NCBI RefSeq assembly: GCF_042477335.2
Contig: NC_091246.1
Location: 213,465,501-213,529,500, forward strand
Origin: Ovis canadensis
Taxonomy: Eukaryota > Chordata > Mammalia > Artiodactyla > Bovidae
Direction of reading: 5' to 3'
Length of the DNA stretch: 64,000 bases
The notes under the pieces were generated by a model. The model made no database searches. It was not told the DNA's origin and was given only the letters and a program-made list of their open reading frames with translations. Positions 1-11,340 of the stretch are shown in pieces; position 1 is the first letter of the stretch; each line of letters begins with the position of its first letter. Made by a program: the position numbers and the translations under genes.

Positions 1-232
1 GCCAAAGCTGCAGTCTAGAGGGAGTCACACGGTTGAACCCTGCCAACCAGAGTCTCTGACCATCTTCCTGACTCAATGGGTGCTCTTCTGTCTGGATAGA
101 TTTCACTTGGGTGGGGCACAGACTTTCAAACCTTCACAAGCTCTTCCCTGGACCCACTCTGGGATATGGAGCTAAGGTACCCCAGAAAGGCAATGGCACC
201 AGATGCCCCCTGGTGAAGGATCAAAGAAGAAA

Positions 233-445
233 GAGAGAAAGTGAAGTCGCTCAGTCGTGTCCGACTCTTTGTGACCCTGTGGACTGTAGCCTACCAGGCT
301 TCTCCGTCCATGGGATTCTCCAGGCAAGAATACTGGAGTGGGTTACCGTTTCCTTCTCCAGGGGATCTTCCCGACTCAGGGATCGAACCCAGGTCTCCCG
401 CATCGGAGGCAGATGCTTTAACCTCTGAGCCACCAGGGAAGCCCT
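233..445 (-). mobile_element. Bov-tA SINE
   Basis: Reads GTGAAGTCGCTCAGTCGTG through to GCCACCAGGGAAGCCC, the complement of a complete Bov-tA. The body is close to consensus, suggesting a young copy. Short open frames on both strands here are repeat-derived. Confidence 0.93.
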
Positions 446-576
446 AGAGGGTTACTGTATGCAATAAGTGTATTGTTGATGGAGATTTGCTTGGTGAACA
501 CAGTGAAAGCAAAAAAAAAAAAAAATCACGGATAAGGATCTACTGATAAAAATCCCTAGTGTTATTCAACTCCAAT

Positions 577-989
577 ATAGTTCAGTCACTCAGTTGTGTG
601 TGACTCTTTGTGACCCCATGAACCGCAGCACACCAGGCCTCCCTGTCCATCACCAACTCCCAGATTTCACCCAAACCCACTGAGTCGGTGATGCCATCCA
701 ACCATCTCATCCTTTGTTGTCCCCTTCTCCTGCCCTCAATCTTTCCCAGCATCAGCGTCTTTTCCAATGAGTCAGCTCTTTGCATCAGGTGGGCAAAGTA
801 TTGAAGTTTCAGCTTCAACATCAGTCCTTCCAATGAATACCCAGGACTGATCTCCTTTTGGATGGACTGGTTCGATCTCCTTGCAGTCCAAGGGACTCTC
901 CAGAGTCTTCTCCAACACCACAGTTCAAAAGCGTAAATTCTTCAGTGCTCAGCTTTCTTTAAAGTCCAACTCTCACATCCATACAGGAC
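577..989 (-). mobile_element. BovB LINE 3' end
   Basis: The complement of the BovB reverse-transcriptase tail and 3' end, from TTCAGTCACTCAGTTGTG through to CAACTCTCACATCCATAC. The frame at 582-833 encodes a decayed piece of this tail (for example [19 protein letters not shown]). It is 5' truncated and not functional. Confidence 0.92.
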
Positions 990-1188
990 TCATTTGGTCT
1001 TGTCCAATTCTTTGCAACCCCGTAGGCTGTAGCCTGCCAGGCTTCTCTGTCCATGGGATTCTCCAGGCAAGAATCCTGGAGTGGGTTGCCATTCGCTTCT
1101 CCAGGGGATTTTCCTGACCCAGGGATTGAACCCGGGTCTCCTGCATTGTAGGCGGATTCTTTACCATCTGAGCCGCCAGGGAAGCCCC
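990..1188 (-). mobile_element. Bov-tA SINE
   Basis: The body and tRNA head lie in reverse (TGTCCAATTCTTTGCAACCC to GCCGCCAGGGAAGCCCC). It abuts the BovB fragment directly, so the two form a composite block at 577-1188. Confidence 0.92.
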
Positions 1189-3468
1189 AGTGAAGTTCTG
1201 CTTGGGAAACTGTTACAATGAGCCTCATGACTTGAACTTGGCTTTTCTCTTCGCAGATTCATGAGTCCGATTCTACACCAGGTGCTTCTCCAAAGAAAGT
1301 GAAACAAGGGAAGGGCAAGCAGTGGGATCCCTGACTCCAGCCTCCACTGTGGTTCCAGTTTGGCCGTATACGTATAACCTCAGGCACATTGCATGACATC
1401 TAGCATCCCAATTTTCAAATCTGAAAAATAAGAAGTTTTGACAAGATAATTTCTTAAATGGCTTTCATCCTTAAATCTAAAACTCTACACATTAAATGTT
1501 AAAAATAAACTATTAAGATGAGCTGCCCGTACCATGCAAATACAACGCTTGTGGCTCAGGTGAGCCCAGAATAGGTTTCCCAAGGTGGCAAAATTGGTCC
1601 TTTCACCTTTGTGTGGACTCGCCTTCTGACCGTCAGCCTTCATCTAAGAGAAGCCTGGTCAGAAAAAAAAGAACAGCCTGTGTTTTGTTACAGAAGCGTT
1701 TTCTCACTTGGTTTCTTATCGCAGGTAGGAAGATGTAATAAATACTAATTAAAATAACCTGATGCAGCATCTTTCATCTTGACAAATGGCCTCATCCCCC
1801 ATCTTTACATAAACAAATTAGAAAAACCAAATGAGAATACATGGATCTAGGGAGAGCAAAAGAACAGGAGTTATACCCTGAACGGAGGCGATGCTACCAG
1901 TTCTACTGTGAGCCCGTGATCGCAGCTATTTCAAATGTAATTACCTCAGTCACCCCCCACTGGGCAGGGACTCTTAAGGTCTGCTAAGCTTCTAGTGCAT
2001 GGCTTGTGCTCAATAAATGACAAATGCAATTATAATAATTAATAATTCATATATTAATAATGCAATCCCTTTCCCCACACTCAGTAATTGCCCGCGACAT
2101 GCCGTGCATACACAGGAACGGGTGCTGCCAGGCACCCTGGAATTTCTCTACGTTTCCATAAAGCTGCATCTGAAGGTCACCTTGAAGAGATCACAGCCGC
2201 CCGCTAGTCTAACAAAGATGGCTGGCTGGCATGCTGCATTTTCTAGCTATCTCCTTCCCATGTCAAATATTTAGAACTATCTTTGAGAACCAGCCCCGAG
2301 AAATAAATGCCATGAAGACACAGTTGACATCTGTCTAGAAGCCTCACGGTGCCTTCCAGAGGCCCAGCCATCATGATAGGTCTCACGTCCCTGGCACCTC
2401 CTTTCTTATCCAAAACTTGCAAAGAGCTCAAGCAACCACAGTGTCCATCCGGACCCTCCCCCGGCAAAGCCCACCCTGGCAGCAGAGAGCCTTGGAGGCT
2501 CGTGGAGCCGCTGATCTGGGGTGAATTGGGGAACTCGATTTGGCAAATCCTCATTCCACAGTGAACAGATTGTTCATTTCGCAGGCAGTCACGAAAATCA
2601 AAAGCTCAAGCAGGTTATTAATATCCTAGCAAGCCTTCCCAGAAGAGGGTTAATGTTGATCTCTTTATCTCATCTGTGTTTTCTTTTTTTTCCCTGGCAT
2701 TCTTTGATTTTTCACAATGCAGGTAATTCTACTCTGTTTGATCAGAACGCACTCAAGTTGTCTAATGAATTTCAATTGTCGGTTTATTTAGTTTTCCAAC
2801 TGGCCTCTCCTCCCCGGACATTCCAAGCAATTTCCAAACTGGGATTAAAGCTCAGTGTTTCAACCTCCCACTTCATCCCCCACTCCCCACTCCCCATCCC
2901 CTACCCACTGTGCCTGCCCTTCCTCCCCCCAACCCGCTCCCCCACAAGCCCGTTTGCTGTAATATTAAGGCCGTGGTCAGCAGGAAGCACAGAGGCTGAT
3001 GTCATCAGACAGCTCTCTAATCCTTCTGGAGCCCAGAAATGACTGACCTTTTGTTACGCATAAAATCCACTCCTACACCCTAACTCTGAGGGACCGGAAG
3101 GCAAGAGTTCTTTAAACTGATCATCTTGCTTCTTACAAATTGCTTTCTCACATTGGGTGTTTTTTTTTTAGCATTACTTTTTTCCAGGCTCCAAGTAAAA
3201 ACCAACTAAAATAAAGCTTCTGGTTTCACCTTCAGAGAATGAACTGTATACAGAGCTAACTTTCAGACTTAATTTTCTATGTGTTGATTGGATCATTTCA
3301 TCAAGACAATGCTTAATTCCAGAGCTCTGTCGAGCATACTGCTGTCACCGCACTACCCTAAGCAGCGACTGGCGATGAGACCAGGATCCCAGTGTCCGCT
3401 CCGCTCTGTCTTCCGTCTCCTGGTGGAAGCTCTCTGTGTGTATGTCTGGTGCACCTTGTGCCCCATGT
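1189..3468. other. Repeat-poor intergenic stretch
   Basis: No gene or young transposon is recognised. A short run ending GTGCTCAATAAATGACAAATG near 1965-2030 resembles an L2 3' end. An octamer ATGCAAAT lies near 1534. A polypyrimidine tract occupies 2866-2950. The open frames here (173 aa at most, 2521-3042) have no recognisable domain and are probably chance. Confidence 0.5.
2866..2950. repeat. C/T-rich polypyrimidine tract
   Basis: An almost purine-free run dominated by CCCCACTCCC-type units and CTTCCTCCCCCC. Low-complexity sequence of this kind can adopt triplex structure in vitro; no function is implied. Confidence 0.7.
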
Positions 3469-3661
3469 GCGTTACTCACTCAGTTGTGTCTGACTCTCTG
3501 TGACCCCGTGGGCTGTAGCCCACCAGCCTCCTCTGTCCATGGGATTCTCCAGGCAAGAATACTGCAGTGAGCTGCCAGTTCCTTCTTCCTGATCCAGGGA
3601 TTGAACCTGGGTCTCCTGCATTGCAGGCAGATTCTTTACCATCTGAGCCACCAGGGAAGCC
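3469..3661 (-). mobile_element. Bov-tA SINE
   Basis: Reads ACTCACTCAGTTGTGTCTGA to GCCACCAGGGAAGCCC with a deletion of the usual CCAGGGGATCT stretch in the middle. Confidence 0.92.
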
Positions 3662-3986
3662 CCTTATGCCTCCTGGGGGACCGAGTATGAAAGCCTTGAA
3701 AGATCAGGTTTTCTCTCCGCCCATGCTTCTGGTTCAGAATCAGTGTCCAAAGCATCTGTAATCCGTGTTAACACTCTCCTTTGAGGCCATTAAAAAATTA
3801 TCTGTACCTTCAGTTCAGTTCTTTATTTTACTGAATTCCAGATTTCTCATTAAATAAAAACATTGCTCATCTGTACCTATACCCATAAAAGAAGCCCAGT
3901 ATCACAAACCCATTGTCTTTCCCTATAAATCTGATCTTCCTCTCACAGTCTTTATACTAATTCAAAGACACTGCCATCACCTAGTC

Positions 3987-4202
3987 CAGGGGTTAGCAAA
4001 CTCTATAAAGGGCCAGTTAATAAGTAGTTTAGGCTTTGGGGCCATATGGGCTCTGCCACAATTACTCAGTTCTGTGGCTGCAATGTAAAAGCAGCCACAG
4101 ATGATATATCAGTGAATGGTGTGGCCGTGTTCCAATTAAACTTTATTTACAAAAACAAGGGATTGTCCAGTTGGGCCCTAGGGTCGTAATTTGTCAATCC
4201 TT
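3987..4202. mobile_element. Fossil hAT-type DNA transposon (MER/Charlie-like)
   Basis: Starts CAGGGGTTAGCAAACT and ends in an imperfect inverted copy (complement reads AAAGGATTGACAAATT). It has the familiar internal text TAAAGGGCCAG and CTTTATTTACAAAAACA. About 216 bp, non-autonomous. Exact subfamily not assigned. Confidence 0.7.
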
Positions 4203-4346
4203 TAGACCAGAAACCTGGGAATCACCATCTTTTCTTCTCTAATTCCATACATCCAATCAACATATGAGCCTGCCAGTTATTACCTCTTAAACATTTCTGA
4301 TATCTGCTCTTCTTCACCATTTTTAAGTTCTTAGTCTACTTTAAAG

Positions 4347-4540
4347 GGGCTTCCCTTGTGGCTCAGCTGGTAAAGAATCTGCCTGCAATTCGGGAGACCT
4401 GGGTTTGATCCCTGGGTTGAGAAGATCCCCTGGAGAAGGGAAAAGCTACCCACTCCAGTATTCTGGCCTGGAGAATTCCATGAACTGTATAGTCCATGGG
4501 GTCGCTAAGAGTTGGACATGACTGAGCAACTTTCACTACT
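4347..4540 (+). mobile_element. Bov-tA SINE
   Basis: Head GGGGCTTCCCTTGTGGCTCA and 3' end ACTGAGCAACTTTCACTAC are both present. Confidence 0.93.
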
Positions 4541-5743
4541 TCAAAGATATTGCAACTGAAAAATTATAGAAGATGCAAGAACATCAATATCCAAAGAAAA
4601 CTTCTCAGGCATCCAGTTTGGAGGATTAATTTATGTTTACTGTGTTTCATCAAATCTAAGATCCCATTGACTGTATTAATAAGATATATATTATATTATG
4701 CATGACACTAAGAAAGATAAAGTACAGCCAAGGCCATAATCAAAACTTTCTTATCAGTTAGAACTTTGTCTTACACTTCTTGAAAACATTATTTTAGACA
4801 TAGAAGACATAGTTTTTCATCAGTTTTGTGCATACATGAAATATACATATATATGTAAAATAAATCGGTTAATGCATTCCTAAAACTTGACATGAAGAGT
4901 CTGATTTACACATCATTTTCCTTCTAGAGTCATGGAAGTCTGTATCTTTCAGCTCAATAGACCATCAGGGTGATGGAAAGGCAGCATTTCTTAGAATAGT
5001 GCTCCATGATTTTTTCCAAGAATTCTCCCCAGCCCCTGACACATATTCGACAAGTTTTCATGCTGTCCCTTTCTTGATCTTACTAGAATGTGTCAAGCAA
5101 TGCTTGCCAACAACAGCTAGGACTCATATTCACTCTCCAAGGAGTCCCTTAGATTGTGATTCAAAACATTGAGGATCTTCGGTGTCTAGTTGTGCCATCA
5201 GGAAGAGTAAACTAATATTCTCATGCCAGCAACGACAGCTAAATCTTGAATTTTGCCTCACAGACAGTGATTGCAAAACAATCCCAATTTCAGACAAGTT
5301 AACGTAAAAATAATGTACATCCATGAGGTATGGCACACATTTTAAGTTAGAACAAATGTTTATTGCATGTATGTAACATTTTTTATCATTCCCCTACTTC
5401 AACCAGTTTTTTTTATTAACTAGTTAACTACCCATCATTGTTATCTATAAAATAGTAAGGGCATTCCTGCTCTACATACCAAACAGGAATTTGACAAGCT
5501 CAGCTTTTGCTGGAGATGAGATTTGGGCCTTAAATGACTCTCTTTCCATGAGTATATGTCACAAGCAGCTACACTGTCTCACTGCCATTACCTTTGACAA
5601 TTAGAAAAAAAGGAGAAACTAGTTTTCCCTCAAAGCTTCTCCCAAAGGACTTGAATGGTTCTTGTTCTCCTACTGACTTGGCTTGAAAAGACTCAATCAT
5701 AGTGGCAGAATGAGCACTAAGATTTTTTGCACGGGGTGGTTTC
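4541..5743. other. AT-rich intergenic sequence, no recognised gene
   Basis: Unique AT-rich sequence with no recognised repeat or coding region. The 68-aa minus-strand frame at 5130-5336 has no recognisable domain. Confidence 0.5.
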
Positions 5744-6024
5744 AATTCTTTTTTTTTAATTGGAGTATAACTGCTTTACAATGTCATGTTAATTTCTGCT
5801 GTACAACAACGTGAATCCACTATATGTATACATATATCCCCTCCCTCTTGAGCCTCCCTCCCACCCCCACCTCATCCCATCCCTCTAGGTCACCACAGAG
5901 CACCAAGCTGAGCTCCCTGTGCTACACAGCAGGTTCCCACTAGCTATCTATTTTACACATGGTAGTATATATATGTCAATGCCCCTCACAATTCAAAAAG
6001 ACACACGTACCCCAATGTTCACTG

Positions 6025-6274
6025 CAGCACTATTTACAATAACCAGAACATGGAAGCAGTATGACATGTCCATCAACCGATGAACGGATAAAGAGACCGT
6101 GGTACATATTTACAGTGGAATATTGAGGGCATGCTGAGTCACTCAGTCAAATCCAACTCTTTGCAACCCCATGGACTGTAGTCTTCCAGTCTCCTCTGTC
6201 CATGGAATTATCCAGGCAAGAACACTGGCATGGGTTTCCATTTCGTACTCCAGGGGATCTTCCTGACCCAGGGG
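6025..6274 (+). repeat. Left arm of a 250-bp inverted duplication
   Basis: Its reverse complement matches 6766-7015 at 246 of 250 positions by eye, without gaps. It spans about 100 bp of L1 and about 150 bp of the nested SINE, including their junction. Confidence 0.9.
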
Positions 6275-6336
6275 TCGAAACTGCATCTCCTGCACTGGCA
6301 GGTGGATTCTTTACCACTGTGCCACCTGGTATGCCT
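6127..6336 (-). mobile_element. Bov-tA SINE nested in L1
   Basis: Inserted in forward L1 sequence. CAGTGGAATATTGA precedes it and CAATGGAATATTAC follows it, a slightly diverged target duplication. Part of it is the left arm of the inverted duplication at 6025-6274. Confidence 0.88.
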
Positions 6337-6475
6337 TTGCAATGGAATATTACTCAGCCATAAAAAGGAATAAAATTGGATCATCTGTAGTGATATGGAT
6401 GAACCTAGAGTCTGTCATACAGAATGAAGTAAGTCAGAAAGAGAAAAACAAATATCCTATATTAACACATATATA

Positions 6476-6765
6476 AGATTTTTAAAGCCAGAGCTCCTAG
6501 ACCAAGGATTATACCATGACCTCAAATTAGAGGTCTTATGGGATCCACAAGATATAAAAGAGTTAATTCCACAATGAAAGTCTTCTGAACCTGAGAGGTG
6601 AGAACATTCTTTCAGATTCATCCCAGGAGGGACATGCACCCACAGAGGAAAAGCTTCTGAGACCTTAAGGCTTCTATAGGCTAGCTCCTCATCAGACACT
6701 GGGGCTGGCCCCACCTTCCTCCTAGAATGAGTTGCTAGTTCAGGTATCGATTATGGAAAGATCTT
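6476..6765. other. Unique spacer within the inverted duplication
   Basis: No recognised repeat or gene. With the end of the L1 and SINE at 6275-6475 it makes a 491-bp loop between the two arms. Confidence 0.5.
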
Positions 6766-7037
6766 CCCCTGGGTCAGGAAGATCCCCTGGAGTACGAAAT
6801 GGAAACCCATGCCAGTATTCTTGCCTGGATAATTCCATGGACAGAGGAGACTGGAAGACTACAGTCCATGGGGTTGCAAAGAGTTGGATTTGACTGAGTG
6901 ACTCAGCATGCCCTCAATATTCCATTGTAAATATGTACCACGGTCTCTTTATCCGTTCATCGGTTGATGGACATGTCATACTGCTTCCATGTTCTGGCGA
7001 TTGTAAATAGTGCTGTAATAGTGGGAACCTGCTATGT
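6766..7037 (-). repeat. Right arm of the inverted duplication (SINE + L1 junction copy)
   Basis: Positions 6766-7015 are the inverted copy of 6025-6274. From 7019 to 7037 it continues with TAGTGGGAACCTGCTATGTA, the complement of L1 text near 5925-5944. The copy therefore lacks about 80 bp around the L1 inversion joint. The four mismatches are at the SINE TGCCAGTATTC, the L1 CCATTGTAA and two adjacent bases in TTCTGGCGATT. Confidence 0.88.
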
Positions 7038-9120
7038 AAATTATTCATTTACATAATGTTAGAGCTGGAAGAGACCTCAGAAGCCAACCCCGTAAGGCTC
7101 CAGCTGGGAAGACTGGAGAAAGTGGTTAAGCCCACGGGACCACTCCAAACCAAGGACCGAGTGTCTAGACCCCGAAACCAGCGTTCCGTGCCCCACACCT
7201 TGAGACCTCTGCTGGCGAAACCCCTCAATTCTCCAGACAGGAGCTACCCGCGAGACAACTGTTTAGTCAGTAAAGTAAAATGCCACTCACCTCAAATTCT
7301 AGAAACGGAAATCATCTTCCCCTCACCACCCCCCACCCCAGCCTTGAAAAGTAGATGAGAATGGTGCTGAGGAAAGTTCCAGCTTCTTTTAAGCTTTATA
7401 TGGAATTCATTAACGCGCATGGGGAAAAAAGGCTACTGTCTGATTTTTGTGTGTTTCTAAAAGACAGCGTTGCTGGGAAAAGGAAGCCAGGGGATGGCTG
7501 GATAAAGCCACCAAGCTTCCAGCTCCAGCCCTCAAGAGTCAGACTGCTCCTGAGAAGACACAACAGCGTGAAGCCCTGTCCCTACACACCTGTATCACCC
7601 TGAGCTGACCCACTGCTGTGTGCCCAGGAGAGTGCAGAGGTAGCAAGTGATGGCGGAGTCACAGGCTAGAGGAAGGCAGACCACTGCGCTCTGTTTTACT
7701 TCAGCTGTAAATTTTCTGGGCTATATGAGCGTGACAATTGATTTATTTTTCATTTAATACAGATTTATCCTGTGACGCTTTGAACACTCACTGACTCAGA
7801 ATGGAGAATTTTCAGTTTAGTAAAGCAAACGCTCAATAAATATTATTGGATATGAAATTTGTTAATCTGCACTTCCCCTGTTTGGAGATAACCAGATTTT
7901 CTGCTGCCCCATTTGACAGATCTCCAACCTCTAGCATTTCAATGTTAATCTGAAACAGTAAGTGACCAAGGCTCAGAAATTATTTTCTTTTCAGTCAAGA
8001 CCGACATTAAAAAAAAAAATCAAATTCTTAAAATCGCCCCAAAGAACAAGTCAAGAATCCCTGGGGAATCTAATCAGATCTATTATGCTAACTATGAAGA
8101 CACTATTGCCCCAAGCCCTCAAGAAAAGATCTTAAGGATATAGAAATTAAATTGCCACGTCTAATGGATTCCCAGTGTGACTAAATCATTGTATTATTTC
8201 TCATGTTTGAGGAGATACACAAATTTCACGGACATGCCCACTCCCGGCTTCCATACTCCTGCTCTAACAGCTGTCGCCTTGCCCCGGTGTCTAAGGTCAG
8301 GTTCATTGGTGATGGAGCCCAGCGGTTCTTACTCAAGTGGGCTGAATGCATGAAAGAGTTTTCTGTTGACATTATTCTGATGCTTTTAGAAGACCCCCCT
8401 CCCTACTCCGTCCCAGGGAAGATTCCGCCTGGCCTCTTCGTGATGGGAGGTAGAGGCGATTAAAGCCACGGGCTAGATGAAAGCTCTTTCATCTGAGAGT
8501 CTGAATAGCATAGGATGGTTTGGGTCACCCAGCTGAACTCAAATAAGCTCTCCCCCTCCCACCCGACCCCTGCCCCCTGCCATGGCTCCCAACCTTCACC
8601 TTTATTTTCATCAATTTGCTTCTTCTTGTTCCCCATTTCTCATGCAAACTCTAGAGAGAAAACTAAATCCTTTCTGGGGAAAGGATGGCACAAATACATT
8701 CCACAAGCATAGTAACGAAAAACTGTGACCTTTGCCTTTCCTTTCCTGAGCTCTCCCATTGATTGTCCTTGTCTTCCAACTGCCACCTCAGTAGCATAAT
8801 CTAAAATAGCCCCAAGGCTACAGGCATAATGTTCAGTTCTTTACGCTCAGTTCCACTTACTGCATTTCAATATGGTGTATCTGCGTATGTACGTATGTGT
8901 GTGTGTATATATATTTCTATTTAGAAGTAATTATTTAAACTATATTGAAATATGAAACAAATGTTATCATCATACAGTTTCATAATATGCATATGCATTA
9001 TCTGAATAGTACAGTGTGTAATTTCATTTTTTCTCAAGTGAATTATAAATAGTGTTAATATATTTTTTAGCTCCCTAGAGGGCTTCTTTATCTGAACTCA
9101 GACAGGGACCGTTTCCTCTC
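7038..9120. other. Intergenic sequence with no recognised gene or young repeat
   Basis: Mostly unique sequence. GTTAGAGCTGGAAGAGACCT near 7058 has the look of a very old interspersed repeat, and a short TG/TA run lies at 8880-8915. The 100-aa and 82-aa frames at 7056-7603 show no domain and no splice context. Confidence 0.45.
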
Positions 9121-9258
9121 TTCTTTTGCTTTTTTTGTTTTTTTTTCTTTTTTTCTGACTGTGCCAGGCAGCATACAGGATCTTCCCTAGCCAAGGATGG
9201 AACACACCCCCTGCAGTAAAAGTACCAAGTCTTACCCACTGGACCATCAGGGAAGTCC
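9121..9258 (-). mobile_element. CHR-type tRNA SINE
   Basis: Poly-T followed by CTGACTGTGCCAGGCAGC and ending CCATCAGGGAAGTCC, the complement of a short CHR SINE. CCTCTC on both sides may be the target duplication. Confidence 0.8.
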
Positions 9259-9449
9259 TCCTCTCATTTGTATGAATTCTTCGCCTAGTGAACACTAAAA
9301 GTCCTGTGATGCCTAAAGTTTAAAGTTACCTCCTCGGGGAGTCCTTTGCTCTGATCATTTTTACCAGTTGCTAGGAAATTATTTTCATTTCCAACATCAG
9401 TTTTAGTTATGTTTTTTTGTTTGTTTGGGTTTTTTAAAAAACTTTTTAA

Positions 9450-9858
9450 GGATTCCCTTTCAAAAACAAATTTTACTGGAGTATAGTTGGTTTACAAAGT
9501 TTCAGGTGTACAGTAAAGTGAATCAGCTATGTGTATACATATAGCCACTCTTTTTATGATTTTTTCCCACCAAGTGATTACAGTATTGACTAGAGTTCCC
9601 TGTGCTGTACAGTAGGTCCTGACTGGTTATCTGTTTTATGTATAGTATGTGTATATGTCAATCGCAATCTCCAAATTTATTCCCCCTTTTCTCCTCTCGT
9701 AACCATAGTTTGTTTTCTACATCTATGACTCTATCTCTGCTTTCTAAATCAGTTCATTTGTACCATTTTTTTAGATTTCACGTACAAGCGATATTATATG
9801 ATATTCATCTTTCTCTGTCCAACTTACTTCACTTGGTATGACAATCTCTTGGTCCATC
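9450..9858 (-). mobile_element. L1 3' end, 5' truncated
   Basis: Reverse complement of artiodactyl L1 3' sequence: TTTTACTGGAGTATAGTTGG, AGTTCCCTGTGCTGTACAG, then GTCCAACTTACTTCACTTGG. It is immediately followed by a BovA-type SINE. Confidence 0.85.
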
Positions 9859-9860
9859 TG

Positions 9861-10068
9861 TGTGCTAAGTTGCTTCAGTCATGTCTGATTTTTTGTGACC
9901 CTTTGGACTGTAGCCAGCAAGGCTCCTCTGTCAATGGGATTCTCCAAGTAAGAATACTGGACTGGTTTGCCATTTTCTCCTCCAGGGGATCTTCCTGACC
10001 CAGGGATCGAACCCACGTCTCTTTCATCTCCTGCATTGGCAGGCAGGTTTTTTTACCGCTAGTGCCAG
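9861..10068 (-). mobile_element. Bov-tA SINE
   Basis: Reads TGCTAAGTTGCTTCAGTCAT to CAGGGATCGAACCCACGTCT, with a small internal duplication of the CTCCTGCAT region and a decayed head. Confidence 0.9.
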
Positions 10069-10462
10069 CTGTGTTTAAATAGGGGCTTCCCCTTAAAAGT
10101 GTATCTACCTGTTAGAGAAAGAAACCAGAAAACACTGTGACTACATCTCAAACTCTCCCTTTAAAAAGAAAAAATCAAGCTACTATTTGAAATGGGCAAC
10201 AGAAAGAAAAAAAGATGGTTCTGAGTAGAAAGCAAGGTGTACAGCAGTTCAAGAGGGGATGCTGGTTATACCTGGCCACAAGAGTGATGGTCAGAAGGCA
10301 AGAGGCACCCCTCGGCAGAACAGGGAGATATCCAGATGGCAGGCTGGTGTGCATGGGCCCTGACCTCAGCCCGGAGCCCACAGACAAGGATGGGGCACCA
10401 AATGCAGAACTTGGAAGGAGGAGGTAAGAGAGAACTTCCAAACTCTCACACAGGCTCACTCA
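10069..10462. other. Intergenic sequence, nothing recognised
   Basis: Unique or unrecognised sequence between two repeat blocks. Overlapping 70-94-aa frames on both strands are uninformative. Confidence 0.4.
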
Positions 10463-10797
10463 CTCATAAAAAGGAACCTAAAATAGGATACAAATGAACT
10501 TACTTACCAAACAGACTCACAGATGTAGAAAACAAACAGGGTTAGCAAAGGGGAAAGGGGGTGGGGGAGGGGTAAATCAGGAGTTTGGGATTAGCAGATA
10601 CAAATGACTACATATAAAATGGGTAAAGAGCAAGGCCCTACTGTAGCACACAGGGAATTATATTTAGTTTATTCAACTAAACCACAATGGAAAAGAATAT
10701 GAAAAAGAATAGGTACACACTGAATCACTTTGCTGTGCACCAGAAACTATGGCAACATTGTAAATCAACTATATTTCCATCTTTAAAAAAAAGATTA
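10463..10797 (+). mobile_element. L1 3' UTR end
   Basis: Forward L1 text ACAAATGAACTTACTTACCA, CCTACTGTAGCACACAGGGA and TTTGCTGTGCACCAGAAACT, ending at an A-run where a CHR SINE begins. Confidence 0.85.
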
Positions 10798-11075
10798 GGG
10801 AGTTCCCTGGTGGTCCAGGGGTTAAGAATCTGCCTTCCAATGTAGGGAACGGAGGTTCCGGGTTCAGTCCTAGTCAAGGAACTAGGATCCCACATGCTGC
10901 AGGGCAACTAAGCCCACACACCACAACTACTGAGTCCACACACCACAACTACTGAGTCCACACACAACTACTAAATCCACACACCACAACTAGAGAGAAG
11001 CCCGTGTACTACAACCAAGAGAACGCATGCCACAGCTAAGACCCAACACAACCATAAATGAATAACTAAATATAT
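10798..11075 (+). mobile_element. CHR-2-type SINE with internal tandem expansion
   Basis: Head GGGAGTTCCCTGGTGGTCCA, followed by the long CHR body and an AAATATATATA tail. The body contains a 22-bp unit (CCACACACCACAACTACTGA plus GT) repeated about 3.5 times between 10914 and 10996, probably replication slippage after insertion. Confidence 0.88.
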
Positions 11076-11132
11076 ATATAAATATAAAGAAATAAAACAA
11101 TGCATGAGTACTTGATTCCATATGAAGTGTGA

Positions 11133-11340
11133 AAATGTTAATCACTCAGTCGTATCCGACTCTTTGTGACCCTATAAACTGTAGCTCACCAGGCTCCTCT
11201 GGTTCATGGGGTTCCCCAGACAAGAATACTGGAGTGGGTTGCCATTCCCTTCTCCAGGGGATCTTCCCAACTCAGGCATCAAACTCAGGATTCCTGCATT
11301 GCAGGCAGATTCTCTACCACCCGAGCCACCAGGGAAGCCC
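11133..11340 (-). mobile_element. Bov-tA SINE
   Basis: Reads AATCACTCAGTCGTATCCGA to GCCACCAGGGAAGCCCC, essentially full length. Confidence 0.92.

Larger units (their letters stand above)
5744..6475 (-). mobile_element. L1 3' end with 5' inversion, interrupted by a SINE
   Basis: From a T-run at 5744, positions to about 5985 are reverse-complement L1 3' UTR (GGAGTATAACTGCTTTAC, CTGTGCTACACAGCAGGTTC). From about 5986 the L1 text switches to forward orientation (CACTATTTACAATAACCAG, ACTCAGCCATAAAAAGGAAT). This is the pattern of twin-primed 5' inversion. The forward part is split by the BovA-type SINE at 6127-6336. Confidence 0.8.

Noticed and set aside
2521..3042. A 173-aa frame as a possible gene
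   Set aside because: It runs through a polypyrimidine tract and has no recognisable domain; probably chance.
10914..10996. Short direct repeats as a possible CRISPR array
   Set aside because: The units are adjacent, lack spacers, and lie within a SINE in mammalian DNA.
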